NCBI RefSeq assembly: GCF_900215245.1
Contig: NZ_LT907842.1
Span: 868,001 to 932,000 of the forward strand
DNA: 64,000 nt
Direction of reading: 5' to 3'
From: Pseudomonas fluorescens
GTDB taxonomy: Bacteria; Pseudomonadota; Gammaproteobacteria; Pseudomonadales; Pseudomonadaceae
Part shown: in pieces, positions 48,128 through 57,076 of the stretch
Layout: each line of letters opens with the position of its first letter
How positions within the stretch are numbered: position 1 is the first letter of the stretch
Position numbers and translations under genes: made by a program
The notes under the pieces: model-generated
What the model saw: only the letters and a program-made list of their open reading frames with translations
The model's database searches: none
Told to the model about the DNA's origin: nothing

Positions 48128-48736
48128 ATGACCGCTTCCCCTACCGCAGAACGCCCAGGCCTGCGCTCCCAGCGCCTGAACCAAATCACTCACGCGCCGC
48201 ATACCCAGCTCGATGCGCTGGTCAAAGCCCACGCTCCATTCGAAACCCAAGCCAACTTCGCCCGCTTCGTGGTCGCCCAATACCTGTTCCAATCAGAACT
48301 GGTAGCCCTGTACAACGACCCCGAATTGATCAAGATCGTCCCGGACCTGGCCGAGCGCTGCCGTGCCGACGCCGCCAGGCTGGACCTCGGTGACCTCGAC
48401 ACCGAAGTGCCCGCACCGGTTGCCGGCGCCGTGAAAAACCCGAGCAAGGCCGAAGCTCTGGGTTGGCTGTTCGTGTCCGAAGGTTCCAAGCTGGGCGCTG
48501 CGTTCTTGATCAAGCGCGCTGTGGGCCTGGGCCTCAGCGAGACCTTCGGGGCCCGCCACCTCGGCGAGCCGGCCGGTGGTCGCGCCGAAGGCTGGAAGCG
48601 TTTTACCCGCACCCTCGATGGCCTGGCGTTCAGCGCCGAAGAAGAAGCCGCGGTCGAAAAAGGTGCGATCGACGCGTTTGTGCGCTTCACCGTATTACTG
48701 GAACAGGCGTACGCTACGGCCCCTGAACTGGCGTAA
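48128..48736 (+). CDS. hemO: Haem oxygenase, PigA/HemO type
   Basis: The 202-residue protein resembles bacterial haem oxygenase: the N-terminal proximal-His helix ITHAPHTQLDALVKAH, then FARFVVAQYLFQSELVALYND, and a distal-helix glycine segment WLFVSEGSKLGAAFLIKRA. It opens imported haem to biliverdin, CO and Fe2+. It begins 139 nt after the receptor stop, beyond a hairpin, so it may be partly uncoupled from it. AAGGA precedes the ATG by 9-10 nt. The regio-specificity of ring opening cannot be judged here. Confidence 0.9.
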   Translation: MTASPTAERPGLRSQRLNQITHAPHTQLDALVKAHAPFETQANFARFVVAQYLFQSELVALYNDPELIKIVPDLAERCRADAARLDLGDLDTEVPAPVAGAVKNPSKAEALGWLFVSEGSKLGAAFLIKRAVGLGLSETFGARHLGEPAGGRAEGWKRFTRTLDGLAFSAEEEAAVEKGAIDAFVRFTVLLEQAYATAPELA

Positions 48737-48755
48737 CACTCGAATTGAAATGCAA

Positions 48756-48793
48756 TCAACGGTGGGAGCGGGCTTGCTCGCTCCCACCGTTGA
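48756..48793. repeat. Collapsed REP hairpin with perfect 15-bp arms
   Basis: TCAACGGTGGGAGCG (48756-48770) and CGCTCCCACCGTTGA (48779-48793) are exact inverse complements with an 8-nt loop GGCTTGCT. This appears to be a REPIN that has lost one REP core and the whole spacer while keeping both outer flanks. It follows the haem oxygenase stop and could terminate or stabilise that transcript. Confidence 0.9.
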
Positions 48794-48830
48794 ATCTCAT
48801 TTCATACTGACTTCTGTGATCACCCAACCC

Positions 48831-49232
48831 ATGACCGGCAAAACCCAATCCACCTCAAAAATCGCGCAGCTCCTCTTCGGCCTGCTGGCCTACGTCAGCC
48901 TGGGCATTGGGCTGGTGGCGATTGTCATACCGGGTTTGCCCACCACTGAATTCATCCTGCTTGCCGCCTGGGCCGCGACCAAAAGCTCGCCGCGCTTGAG
49001 TGCCTGGCTGGAAAACCACCGGCTGTTCGGGCCGATCCTGTTCAACTGGCGCAACGGCAAGATCATCGCGCGCAGGGCCAAAGTCAGCGCCACGCTGAGC
49101 ATGTTGGCATGTGCCGGCTTGATGCTGGTGATGCTCGATCACGGCTGGCCGATCTACCTGGCAATTGCCGGTATGGGCCTCGGTAACCTGTGGATCTGGT
49201 CACGCCCGGAACGGCTCGCAACGCCCGTATAA
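48831..49232 (+). CDS. YbaN/DUF454 family membrane protein
   Basis: The 133-residue protein has the DUF454 pattern: a first TM with LGIGLVAIVIPGLPTTEFILLAAWAATKSSPRLSAWL, then ENHRLFGPILFNWRNGKIIARRAK, and two further TM helices. The function is unknown; relatives often sit next to haem or iron genes in pseudomonads, consistent with the haem oxygenase upstream. The start MTGKTQSTSK is used because the frame upstream overlaps hemO and the REP hairpin. Confidence 0.87.
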   Translation: MTGKTQSTSKIAQLLFGLLAYVSLGIGLVAIVIPGLPTTEFILLAAWAATKSSPRLSAWLENHRLFGPILFNWRNGKIIARRAKVSATLSMLACAGLMLVMLDHGWPIYLAIAGMGLGNLWIWSRPERLATPV

Positions 49233-49371
49233 CGTGGCGTTTAGTGTTTTACCGACCGCTCATCACCTTTCCCTCATGAAACATCTTGATGCGCCGATGT
49301 TCCGGACATAGCGCCAAATGGACTTGGCTCGCCCTGTTTGCATCCTGACAAGTCCATTCGCGAGTGAACCT

Positions 49372-51510
49372 ATGTTCGACACCCTCTCCATCCGCCTGAA
49401 AATTGTGCTGCTGTCCGGCCTTTGCCTGTTGGGGGTGATTGCGCTGATCATCAGCATCAACCTGTACGAAACCAACCAAAATGATCAGTTGATCAGCGAC
49501 TCAAGCTCGCGAATGCTCACCCAAAGTGTGCAACATCTGTTGCAAGCCAAGGCCGCCGAGCAAGCCTTGCAATTGCAGAAAACCTTTGGCGAAAATCTGG
49601 TGGTGGTCACCGCACTCGCCGATCAGGTCAAGGACCTGCGCGCCCTCGCCAGCAAACGCTCGCTGGAACCGGGTGCGGTGCGTGAGGAGCTCAACCAAAG
49701 CCTGAAAACCGCGTTCGAGCGCAACAGCAAGGTGCTCGGTATTTGGCTGTCATTTGAACCCAACGGTCTGGACGGCAAAGACAGCGAGTTTGTCGACGAT
49801 AAAGCCCGCGTCTCCAATGAAAAAGGCCGCTTCTCCAGCTACTGGAGCCGCGCTGGCGGCGAAGGCCTGAACACGGTGATGGTCGAAGACGACCTGAACA
49901 AGACCAGCCTCAACCTCAGCGGTACGCCCTACAACATCTGGTACACCTGCCCACGTGACACGCGCAACGTTTGTCTGCTTGACCCGTATTCCGATGAAGT
50001 GGCCGGCAAGCAGGTGCTGATGACCACTATCTCACTGCCGTTGATCGTCGACAGCAAAGTCATCGGTGTGATCGGCATCGATATCGCCCTCAACACCCTG
50101 CAAGCTACGACGGACGCAGCACAAAAAGAACTGTTCGACGGCGCCGCACACCTGGAGATTCTGTCCAGCACCGGCTTGATTGCAGCGTTCAGCGGCCAAC
50201 CGGACAAGGTCGGCAAAAACCTGATCGACACCCTTGGCGCCGAAGGCAAAGACATCGTGCAATTGCTGGCCAGTGGCACGCGCACGATCCGCGAACAGGA
50301 CGACACGATCCGCGCCGTGTACCCGGTAAAACCGATTGCCGATGCAAAATCCTGGGGGGTGGTCATCAAGCTGCCCAAAGACGTGATGCTGGCCGATGCA
50401 CTGAAACTGCAAGGGATACTCGACAAGGCCCAAAACGCCTCCACGCTCAAAGCCCTGCTGGTCGGCGCGGCCGCCGCGTTGCTCGGCTTGCTTTTGATCT
50501 GGCTGACCGCCACCGGCGTGACCCGCCCAATCAATACCGTCGCCGCCATGCTCAAGAACATCGCCAGCGGCGAAGGTGACCTCACCCAGCGCCTGAGCTA
50601 TGCCAAGAAAGACGAATTGGGCGAGCTGGCAAACTGGTTCAACCGTTTCCTCGACAAGCTGCAGCCGACTATCGCGCAGATCAAGCAAAGCATCACCGAA
50701 GCACGTGGCACGGCTGATCAGTCTTCGGCCATCGCGCGCCAGACCAGCGAAGGCATGCAGGTGCAGTTCCGCGAAATCGATCAGGTCGCCACCGCCTCCA
50801 ATGAAATGAGCGCCACCGCCCACGATGTGGCCAACAGCGCCTCCAACGCCGCCAGCGCGGCGCGTGGGGCCGATCAGTCGGCGCGTGAAGGCATGTCGAT
50901 CATTGAACAGAGCACCCGTGATATCACCACCCTCGCCGACGAAGTCAGCAAAGCCGTGAGCGAAGTCGAGGCCCTGGCGGTGAACAGCGAGCAGATCGGC
51001 TCGGTGCTGGAAGTGATTCGCAGCATTGCCGAGCAGACCAACCTGCTGGCACTCAACGCCGCCATCGAAGCCGCGCGCGCCGGGGAAAGCGGACGTGGCT
51101 TTGCGGTAGTGGCCGACGAAGTGCGCAACCTGGCCAAACGTACCCAGGATTCGGTGGAGGAAATTCGCCTGGTGATCGAACGCATCCAGAGCGGAACGCG
51201 CGGCGTGGTGGCGACCATGCATTCCAGCCAGCACCAGGCCCAAAGCAACGCCGGGCAGATCCATCAAGCTGTGCAGGCATTAGGCAAGATCAGCGATGCG
51301 GTGACGGTGATCAGCGACATGAACCTGCAAATCGCCAGCGCCGCCGAACAACAGAGCGCGGTGGCCGAAGAGGTCAATCGCAACGTATCGGCAATCCGCA
51401 CCGTGACCGAAACCCTCACCAGCCAGGCCACCGAGTCGGCGGCCATCAGCAGCCAACTGAACGCGTTAGCCAGCCAGCAGATGAAGTTGATGGATCAGTT
51501 CAAGGTGTAA
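49372..51510 (+). CDS. Methyl-accepting chemotaxis protein with long dCache sensor
   Basis: The 712-residue chemoreceptor has TM1 at about 10-31, a periplasmic double Cache domain of about 340 residues ([45 protein letters not shown]), TM2 at about 375-395, HAMP, and a signalling hairpin with [20 protein letters not shown]. The pocket lacks the amino-acid R-W-Y signature seen in the receptor at 10 kb, so the ligand should differ and cannot be assigned. The start [10 protein letters not shown] matches a normal TM1 placement. It appears monocistronic. Confidence 0.92.
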   Translation: MFDTLSIRLKIVLLSGLCLLGVIALIISINLYETNQNDQLISDSSSRMLTQSVQHLLQAKAAEQALQLQKTFGENLVVVTALADQVKDLRALASKRSLEPGAVREELNQSLKTAFERNSKVLGIWLSFEPNGLDGKDSEFVDDKARVSNEKGRFSSYWSRAGGEGLNTVMVEDDLNKTSLNLSGTPYNIWYTCPRDTRNVCLLDPYSDEVAGKQVLMTTISLPLIVDSKVIGVIGIDIALNTLQATTDAAQKELFDGAAHLEILSSTGLIAAFSGQPDKVGKNLIDTLGAEGKDIVQLLASGTRTIREQDDTIRAVYPVKPIADAKSWGVVIKLPKDVMLADALKLQGILDKAQNASTLKALLVGAAAALLGLLLIWLTATGVTRPINTVAAMLKNIASGEGDLTQRLSYAKKDELGELANWFNRFLDKLQPTIAQIKQSITEARGTADQSSAIARQTSEGMQVQFREIDQVATASNEMSATAHDVANSASNAASAARGADQSAREGMSIIEQSTRDITTLADEVSKAVSEVEALAVNSEQIGSVLEVIRSIAEQTNLLALNAAIEAARAGESGRGFAVVADEVRNLAKRTQDSVEEIRLVIERIQSGTRGVVATMHSSQHQAQSNAGQIHQAVQALGKISDAVTVISDMNLQIASAAEQQSAVAEEVNRNVSAIRTVTETLTSQATESAAISSQLNALASQQMKLMDQFKV

Positions 51511-51539
51511 CGCCATCCTTGAAAACGATGAGGCGCAAA

Positions 51540-51629
51540 TGGGGGAGCGGGCTTGCTCGCGAATGCGGTGGATCAGTCAATACATCCAGTGACTGTCACA
51601 CCGCATTCGCGAACAAGCCCGCTCCCACA
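51540..51629. repeat. REP-type inverted pair (REPIN-like)
   Basis: Arms GGGGGAGCGGGCTTGCTCGCGA and TTCGCGAACAAGCCCGCTCCC are inverted, with the inner pair CAGTCA and GTGACTG again present. It lies between the converging chemoreceptor and nitroreductase genes. Confidence 0.9.
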
Positions 51630-51649
51630 TAAAGCAGATCTGCGCTTTC

Positions 51650-52213
51650 TTACAGACCCGTCCAGGCTGTAACAAACGGCGCCAGGTCTTCTTTCGGCGC
51701 AGTGCGCGGCGGGTTCTGCGGGGTGCCCAGGTAGAGGAAGCCAATCACTTCCTCATCCGCCGTCAGCCCCAGGCCTTTGGCCACATGGGCCGAGTAGGAC
51801 AACTCGCCGGTGCGCCACACCGCACCAATCCCCAGAGCGTACGCCGCCAACAGAATGCCGTGGGCCGCACAGGCAGCTGCCAACAACTGTTCGGACTTCG
51901 GCACTTTGAAGTGGTCTTGCAAGCGGGCAATCACCACAACGACCAGCGGGGCGCGCAATGGGCCGTTCTGGGCCTTGTCGATGGCGGCTTGCGGCGCGTC
52001 GGCGTCCTGCAGTCGCGCGGCTTCGGCCAGCAGTGTGCCCATTTGCTCACGGGCCGCGCCTTCCACGGTCAGGAAACGCCATGGGCGCAGTTGGCCATGG
52101 TCGGGCGCGCGCATGGCGGCGGCGAACAGCACATCGCGCTGCGCCTGGGTCGGTGCCGGTTCCAGCAAACGCGGCACGGAAACACGGTTGAGCAAAGCGT
52201 CGAGAGCCTGCAT
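51650..52213 (-). CDS. Nitroreductase family protein (YdjA-like)
   Basis: The 187-residue FMN-dependent oxidoreductase is short for the nitroreductase superfamily, as E. coli YdjA is. Motifs include APDHGQLRPWRFLTVEG (FMN phosphate and N-terminal site), SEQLLAAACAAHGILLAAYALGIGAVWRTG, and the C-terminal EEVIGFLYLGTP. The physiological substrate is unknown. The start MQALDALLNRV is chosen; upstream in-frame residues lie in the promoter gap shared with the divergent di-haem gene. Confidence 0.9.
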   Translation of the reverse strand: MQALDALLNRVSVPRLLEPAPTQAQRDVLFAAAMRAPDHGQLRPWRFLTVEGAAREQMGTLLAEAARLQDADAPQAAIDKAQNGPLRAPLVVVVIARLQDHFKVPKSEQLLAAACAAHGILLAAYALGIGAVWRTGELSYSAHVAKGLGLTADEEVIGFLYLGTPQNPPRTAPKEDLAPFVTAWTGL

Positions 52214-52352
52214 TGGCCACCTCCAGATAAAAATGTGCGGCCATTCTAGCGGTAATGAATCGGATTCGACCAAACGATAATTGCTCTTATTCAATCCGCC
52301 TTGCCCTGTTAGACTTTGCGGCCTCATTTTCCGCCTTCGTTCAGGAAATTCG

Positions 52353-53792
52353 ATGTTCCGTTCGCTTCTTCACCTGTCCGCAATAGTGTTGGCCTTGAGC
52401 CTGACTGCTTGCGATGACGCCCCACGCTTCACCAAGGCGCAGCCCGGTGAAGCGCGAGCCGGCGGCGCGGCGACGGTGAACAAGCGTGACCAGAACGCGT
52501 TTTCCCTGCCCTCGGCCAACCTCGCTCCCAGCCGCCGCCTGGATTTCAGCGTCGGCAACAGCTTCTTTCGCAGCCCCTGGGTGATTGCGCCCTCTACCAC
52601 CACCGCACGCGATGGCCTCGGCCCACTGTTTAACACCAACGCCTGCCAGAACTGCCATATCAAGGACGGCCGTGGTCACCCGCCGCTGCCCGATGCGCCG
52701 AATGCGGTGTCGATGCTGGTGCGCTTGTCGATCCCCGCGCCCAGCTCAGACCTGCCGGCCTACGCCAAGCTCATTGAACAGCTCGGCGTGGTGCCCGAGC
52801 CGGTGTACGGCGGGCAACTGCAAGACATGGCCGTGCCGGGCGTAGTCCCCGAAGGCAAAGTGCGGGTCGACTACACGCCCGTCAACGTGACATTCAAGGA
52901 CGGCACGCGGGTCGAGTTGCGCAAGCCCGCCCTGCAAATCACCCAGCTCGGCTACGGCCCGATGCACCCGGAGACACTGTTCTCGGCGCGAATCGCCCCG
53001 CCGATGATCGGCCTGGGCCTGCTCGAAGCGATCAGCGACGCCGACATTCTGAAAAACACCGACCCGAAAACCGCCGACAAAGAAGCCATCGTCGGCCGAG
53101 CCAACCAGGTCTGGGATGATGCCCGGCACACCACGGTCCTCGGGCGGTTTGGCTGGAAAGCCGGGCAACCCAACCTCAATCAACAGAATGTTCACGCGTT
53201 CTCCGGTGACATGGGCCTCACCACGTCGCTAAGACCCTTCGATGACTGCACCGAGGCCCAAGTCGCCTGCAAGCAGGCCCCTAACGGCAATGGCCCTGAC
53301 GGCGAGCCGGAAGTCAGCGATAACATCCTGCGTCTGGTGCTGTTCTACACCCGCAACCTGGCCGTGCCGGTACGCCGTGACGTCAACACACCGCAGGTGC
53401 TGGCCGGTAAAAACCTGTTCTACCAGGCCGGTTGTCAGGGTTGCCATAAGCCGACGTTCACCACCGCCGCCAACGCTGCCGAACCCGAACTGGCCAACCA
53501 AATCATTCGCCCCTACAGCGACCTGCTGTTACACGACATGGGCGACGGCCTGGCCGACCACCGCAGCGAATTCAAGGCCAGTGGCCGCGACTGGCGCACG
53601 CCGCCGTTGTGGGGCATTGGCCTGACGCAAACCGTCAGCGGCCACACGCAGTTTTTGCATGACGGCCGCGCCCGCAACCTGCTTGAAGCCGTGCTCTGGC
53701 ACGGCGGCGAAGCGCAGGCGGCGCAGCAGCATGTGTTGTCCTTTAATGCCGAGCAGCGGGCTGCGTTGCTGGCGTTCCTGAATTCTCTATAA
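52353..53792 (+). CDS. Di-haem oxidoreductase family lipoprotein (DUF1111/DHOR)
   Basis: The 479-residue predicted lipoprotein has a signal peptide with lipobox LTAC (Cys20). Two c-type haem motifs are present: CQNCH at 98-102 and CQGCH at 361-365. The C-terminus GLTQTVSGHTQFLHDGRARNLLEAVLWHGGEA is characteristic of the thiol-oxidoreductase-like DUF1111 family. It starts an operon with an imelysin-like and a DUF1513 gene, an arrangement associated with iron acquisition in pseudomonads. CAGGA precedes the ATG. The reaction catalysed is unknown. Confidence 0.9.
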   Translation: MFRSLLHLSAIVLALSLTACDDAPRFTKAQPGEARAGGAATVNKRDQNAFSLPSANLAPSRRLDFSVGNSFFRSPWVIAPSTTTARDGLGPLFNTNACQNCHIKDGRGHPPLPDAPNAVSMLVRLSIPAPSSDLPAYAKLIEQLGVVPEPVYGGQLQDMAVPGVVPEGKVRVDYTPVNVTFKDGTRVELRKPALQITQLGYGPMHPETLFSARIAPPMIGLGLLEAISDADILKNTDPKTADKEAIVGRANQVWDDARHTTVLGRFGWKAGQPNLNQQNVHAFSGDMGLTTSLRPFDDCTEAQVACKQAPNGNGPDGEPEVSDNILRLVLFYTRNLAVPVRRDVNTPQVLAGKNLFYQAGCQGCHKPTFTTAANAAEPELANQIIRPYSDLLLHDMGDGLADHRSEFKASGRDWRTPPLWGIGLTQTVSGHTQFLHDGRARNLLEAVLWHGGEAQAAQQHVLSFNAEQRAALLAFLNSL

Positions 53793-53823
53793 GCTTTGCC
53801 CCATTGACCGAAGGGAGCTCGAC

Positions 53824-54888
53824 ATGTTTCGTCCCAAGTTGTTGTTCACCAGCCTGGCCGCCCTCGCGCTCGGCGCCTGCTCGCCGCAGGACCCGCAAGC
53901 CGTGACTTCGGCGGCCATCGCCAAGCAAGTAATCCTGCCGACCTATAGCCGCTGGGTTGAAGCTGACCGCCAACTGGCCGTCAGCGCCCTCGCCTACTGC
54001 CAGGGCAAGGAAAGCCTGGAGACCGCGCGTGCCGACTTTCTCCACGCGCAAAAGGCCTGGGCCGAGTTGCAACCGCTGCTGATCGGCCCACTGGCCGAGG
54101 GCAACCGTTCGTGGCAGGTGCAGTTCTGGCCGGACAAGAAAAACCTGGTGGGTCGCCAGGTTGAGCAACTGGTCACCGCCCAGCCGCAGATCGATGCCGC
54201 CGCCCTGGCCAAGTCCAGTGTCGTGGTGCAGGGCCTGTCGGCCTACGAATACATCCTCTACGACGCACGGACTGACGTCGCCGACGAAACCCAGAAAGCC
54301 CGCTACTGCCCGCTGCTGGTCGCCATCGGCGAGCGCCAGAAGGCCCTGGCCGAAGAGATCCTGGCCAGTTGGAACAGCACCGACGGCATGCTTGCGCAGA
54401 TGACCAAGTTTCCGAACCAGCGCTACGCTGATTCCCACGAAGCCATCGCCGACCTGCTGCGCGCGCAAGTGACTGCGCTGGACACCCTGAAGAAAAAACT
54501 CGGCACGCCGATGGGTCGCCAGACCAAGGGCATCGCGCAACCGTTCCAGGCCGATGCCTGGCGCAGCCAGTCTTCCCTGCAAAGCCTGCAGGCCAGCCTC
54601 GCGGCGGCTCAGACCGTGTGGGTCGGGGTCGACAACAAAGGCCTGCGTGGCCTGCTGCCGTCGGAGCAGAAGCCGTTGGCCGACAAGATCGACGCCGCCT
54701 ATGCCGCGTCGCTGAAACTGTTCGCCGGCAACCCGCGCACCCTCAATGAACTGTTGGCCGACGATGCCGGGCGCCAGCAGCTCGACGCGATCTATGACAG
54801 CCTCAACGTCGTCCACCGCCTGCATGAAGGCGAGTTGGCCAAAGCGCTGGGCATCCAACTGGGCTTTAACGCCAACGACGGTGACTGA
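53824..54888 (+). CDS. Imelysin-like lipoprotein lacking the GxHxxE histidine
   Basis: The 354-residue protein is a predicted lipoprotein (lipobox LGAC, Cys19) of the imelysin/EfeO-M75 fold. The position of the family's GxHxxE metal motif reads GLSAYEYILYD (137-147): the glutamate (Glu142) is kept but the histidine is serine (Ser139). Metal binding, if any, must therefore differ from IcmP/EfeO. It follows the di-haem gene by 31 nt and overlaps the next start by one base (TGATG). It probably acts in periplasmic iron handling. Confidence 0.87.
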   Translation: MFRPKLLFTSLAALALGACSPQDPQAVTSAAIAKQVILPTYSRWVEADRQLAVSALAYCQGKESLETARADFLHAQKAWAELQPLLIGPLAEGNRSWQVQFWPDKKNLVGRQVEQLVTAQPQIDAAALAKSSVVVQGLSAYEYILYDARTDVADETQKARYCPLLVAIGERQKALAEEILASWNSTDGMLAQMTKFPNQRYADSHEAIADLLRAQVTALDTLKKKLGTPMGRQTKGIAQPFQADAWRSQSSLQSLQASLAAAQTVWVGVDNKGLRGLLPSEQKPLADKIDAAYAASLKLFAGNPRTLNELLADDAGRQQLDAIYDSLNVVHRLHEGELAKALGIQLGFNANDGD

Positions 54889-55988
54889 TGATGCTCAGGC
54901 GACAGGCTTTGGCGGTGGGCAGCGTGCTGCTCAGTGCGATCACGTTGGGTGGCTGGACGCTGTTCAGGCAAAAGGACAAAGGCCCGCTGCTGCTGTCGGC
55001 GCGCGATGATGCGGACGGCAGGCACTACGCCGTAGGCTATCGCCTGGACGGCAAGCAGGTGTTTGCCACTCAGGTCGGCCAGCGCTGCCACGACATCATC
55101 AACCACCCGACGCTGTCGATTGCACTGTTCGTCGCCCGTCGCCCGGGCACCGAAAGTTACCTGATCGACCTGCGTGATGGCGCGCTGCTGCAAACCATCA
55201 CGTCGAATGCCCATCGGCACTTTTATGGCCATGCGGTCATTCACAAAAGCGGCAACTGGCTGTACGCAACCGAGAACGACACCTCCGATCCGGGCCGCGG
55301 CCTGCTGGGCGTGTACACGTTCGAAGGTGAGCGACTGGTCCACAGCGGCGAAATTTCCACCCACGGTATCGGCCCGCATCAGGTGTCATGGATGCCCGAC
55401 GGCGAAACCCTGGTGGTGGCCAACGGCGGCATTCGTACCGAAGCCGAAAGCCGTGTGGAGATGAACCTCAACGCCATGGAGCCGAGCCTGGTGTTGATGC
55501 GCCGCGACGGCAGCCTGATCAGCAAGGAAACCCTCGGCCAGCAGATGAACAGCGTGCGGCACATGGGGATTGCCAGCGATGGCACCATCCTCACCGGGCA
55601 GCAGTTCATGGGGCCGTCCCAGGAGCGTTCCGAGTTGCTCGCGATCAAGCGTCCGGGGCAGCCGTTCGTGGCGTTCCCGGTGGCCGATGAGCAATTGCAG
55701 GCGATGGGGCACTACACCGCGAGTGTCGCAGTGCACAGCGAACTGCGCCTGGTCGCGCTGACAGCGCCACGGGGCAACCGCTTTTTTATCTGGGACATGG
55801 ACAGCGGCGAGCTGCGTCTGGATGGGCCTTTGCCGGACTGTGCAGGCGTGGGCGCGGTGGCGGATGGGTTCGTTGTCACGTCAGGCCAGGGGCGCTGCCG
55901 CTTCTACGATTGCCGCCAGCAGCAGTTGGTCGCCACGCCGCTGGAATTGCCGGCCGGGCTTTGGGATAACCATCTGCACCTGATCTGA
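54888..55988 (+). CDS. DUF1513 beta-propeller-like periplasmic protein
   Basis: The 366-residue protein has an N-terminal twin-arginine-like signal (LRRQALAVGSVLLSAITLG) and a repetitive beta-rich body typical of DUF1513. The repeated blocks include LFVARRPGTESYLIDLRDG, WLYATENDTSDPGRGLLGVY, HQVSWMPDGETLVVANGGI and SLVLMRRDGSLI. The final genes of such operons encode DUF1513 proteins of unknown function, presumed partners of the imelysin. A bidirectional terminator follows about 90 nt downstream. Confidence 0.88.
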   Translation: MMLRRQALAVGSVLLSAITLGGWTLFRQKDKGPLLLSARDDADGRHYAVGYRLDGKQVFATQVGQRCHDIINHPTLSIALFVARRPGTESYLIDLRDGALLQTITSNAHRHFYGHAVIHKSGNWLYATENDTSDPGRGLLGVYTFEGERLVHSGEISTHGIGPHQVSWMPDGETLVVANGGIRTEAESRVEMNLNAMEPSLVLMRRDGSLISKETLGQQMNSVRHMGIASDGTILTGQQFMGPSQERSELLAIKRPGQPFVAFPVADEQLQAMGHYTASVAVHSELRLVALTAPRGNRFFIWDMDSGELRLDGPLPDCAGVGAVADGFVVTSGQGRCRFYDCRQQQLVATPLELPAGLWDNHLHLI

Positions 55989-56078
55989 TCGCCGTCATGG
56001 CAGCGTTCCTGGCGCCGATTTTTAAACGATCTGGAACAGTAACGCGCAGGCTCCTCGGCACCTGTCTGCAGCTGCTAC

Positions 56079-56115
56079 AACGTAAAAGGCCCCGCAGTGC
56101 GGGGCCTTTTACGTT
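56079..56115. terminator. Bidirectional Rho-independent terminator
   Basis: A perfect palindrome, AACGTAAAAGGCCCCGC paired with GCGGGGCCTTTTACGTT, serves the DUF1513 operon (plus) and the inaA-orf75 operon (minus). Confidence 0.92.
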
Positions 56116-56128
56116 GGCTGTGATGTAT

Positions 56129-56356
56129 TCAACTCTGCGGTCTCATCCCTTGGGACATCCCGAACATGAATAACAGCAAATCATGATCAGGCTTGACCGC
56201 CACACTGGCCTTGGCAACACGTGGTAACAGACATTGCCCGCTACCCTGCACCGCGCTCAGCACTTGTGTGCGAGGTTGTTCCCACGCAGCCAGCGCCAGG
56301 GCTGCAATGCCCAACGCGCCGACCAGGAACAAACCTCGTGCTATTTCTAGCTTCAT
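56129..56356 (-). CDS. Small hypothetical exported or membrane protein (75 aa), coupled to inaA
   Basis: The protein begins MKLEIARGLFLVGALGIAALALAA, a signal peptide or single TM helix, followed by a short polar part with one cysteine (SGQCLLPR) and a hydrophobic LLLFMFGMSQGM segment near the end. Its ATG overlaps the inaA stop (ATGA), so it is likely translated with inaA and belongs to the ColR-associated operon. I do not recognise a family. Confidence 0.75.
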   Translation of the reverse strand: MKLEIARGLFLVGALGIAALALAAWEQPRTQVLSAVQGSGQCLLPRVAKASVAVKPDHDLLLFMFGMSQGMRPQS

Positions 56357-57072
56357 CTGGTTAAACCCTTGATAGCGCTGCCAAACGCCGTCTCGTAAAA
56401 GTAGCTGAGTTTTTCCCAGTCGGTACTGCTCCACGACGAATGGCGCCGCAGTTGCAGCATGTCATGGGACGCCGCCCGATAAGCGGTCAAACGCTGGCGG
56501 CACTTTTCGAAATCCAGCAGCGCCACTTCCACATTGGCCGAGTCGCCCTCGCCGGTTACCCGTACAAAGATGTGTTTGATGTACAGGCAGCCATGCTGCC
56601 AGCGGCCCTTGTGCATTCTCGCCAGGGTGCCCGCCAACTCTTTGAGCACGCGCTCGTGGACCAACTCGCCGTACTGCTCGCGGCCACCGGCGGCGTACCA
56701 GTTTTCGATCTCGTCGAAACCGTCCAATGACGCAGTCACCAACAGCGCCTTCCACTGGTGCTCCGGGTCACGGCGCGCGCCGCAAAACACCAGTTCCGGA
56801 ACACGCACATCCAACGAGCGCAGGCCCATCAGGGCATCGCGCTCGCGCAACACGGTCGGGCGACCAAACGGGTGGAGCCAACTGCGGTAGATATGCCCGG
56901 TCTGGCGCTTGCTGTAGAGCAAGCGGCCGTTAGCGCTGATCACCCGTTGCACGCCACTTTCCCCCCCACGTCGACGATTGGGTTCCTCGACCCACTCGCC
57001 CCGTTGGCGCCAGAAATAATCAAATCGCTCTTCGGGAGCTACGTGACTGCCTGATACGCACTCAACTGCCAT
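56353..57072 (-). CDS. inaA: Lipopolysaccharide kinase (WaaP/InaA family)
   Basis: The 239-residue protein has a small kinase-like fold. The catalytic loop WQHGCLYIKHIFV and the metal-binding LLDFEKCR resemble the HxD and DxG motifs of WaaP/Kdo kinases; LLVTASLDGFDEIENW lies at the hinge. It is predicted to phosphorylate LPS core sugars or act in envelope stress. It is called wapQ or inaA in the colRS region of P. fluorescens and P. putida. It starts 4 nt after the methyltransferase. The in-frame extension upstream is not used, as GAGGTAACAGG precedes this ATG. Confidence 0.9.
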   Translation of the reverse strand: MAVECVSGSHVAPEERFDYFWRQRGEWVEEPNRRRGGESGVQRVISANGRLLYSKRQTGHIYRSWLHPFGRPTVLRERDALMGLRSLDVRVPELVFCGARRDPEHQWKALLVTASLDGFDEIENWYAAGGREQYGELVHERVLKELAGTLARMHKGRWQHGCLYIKHIFVRVTGEGDSANVEVALLDFEKCRQRLTAYRAASHDMLQLRRHSSWSSTDWEKLSYFYETAFGSAIKGLTR

Positions 57073-57076
57073 CCTG

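Noticed and set aside
52275..52295. Possible Fur box before the di-haem operon (GATAATTGCTCTTATTC)
   Set aside because: Only the outer halves resemble the consensus; the middle does not. The operon may still be iron-regulated, but this site is too weak to call.
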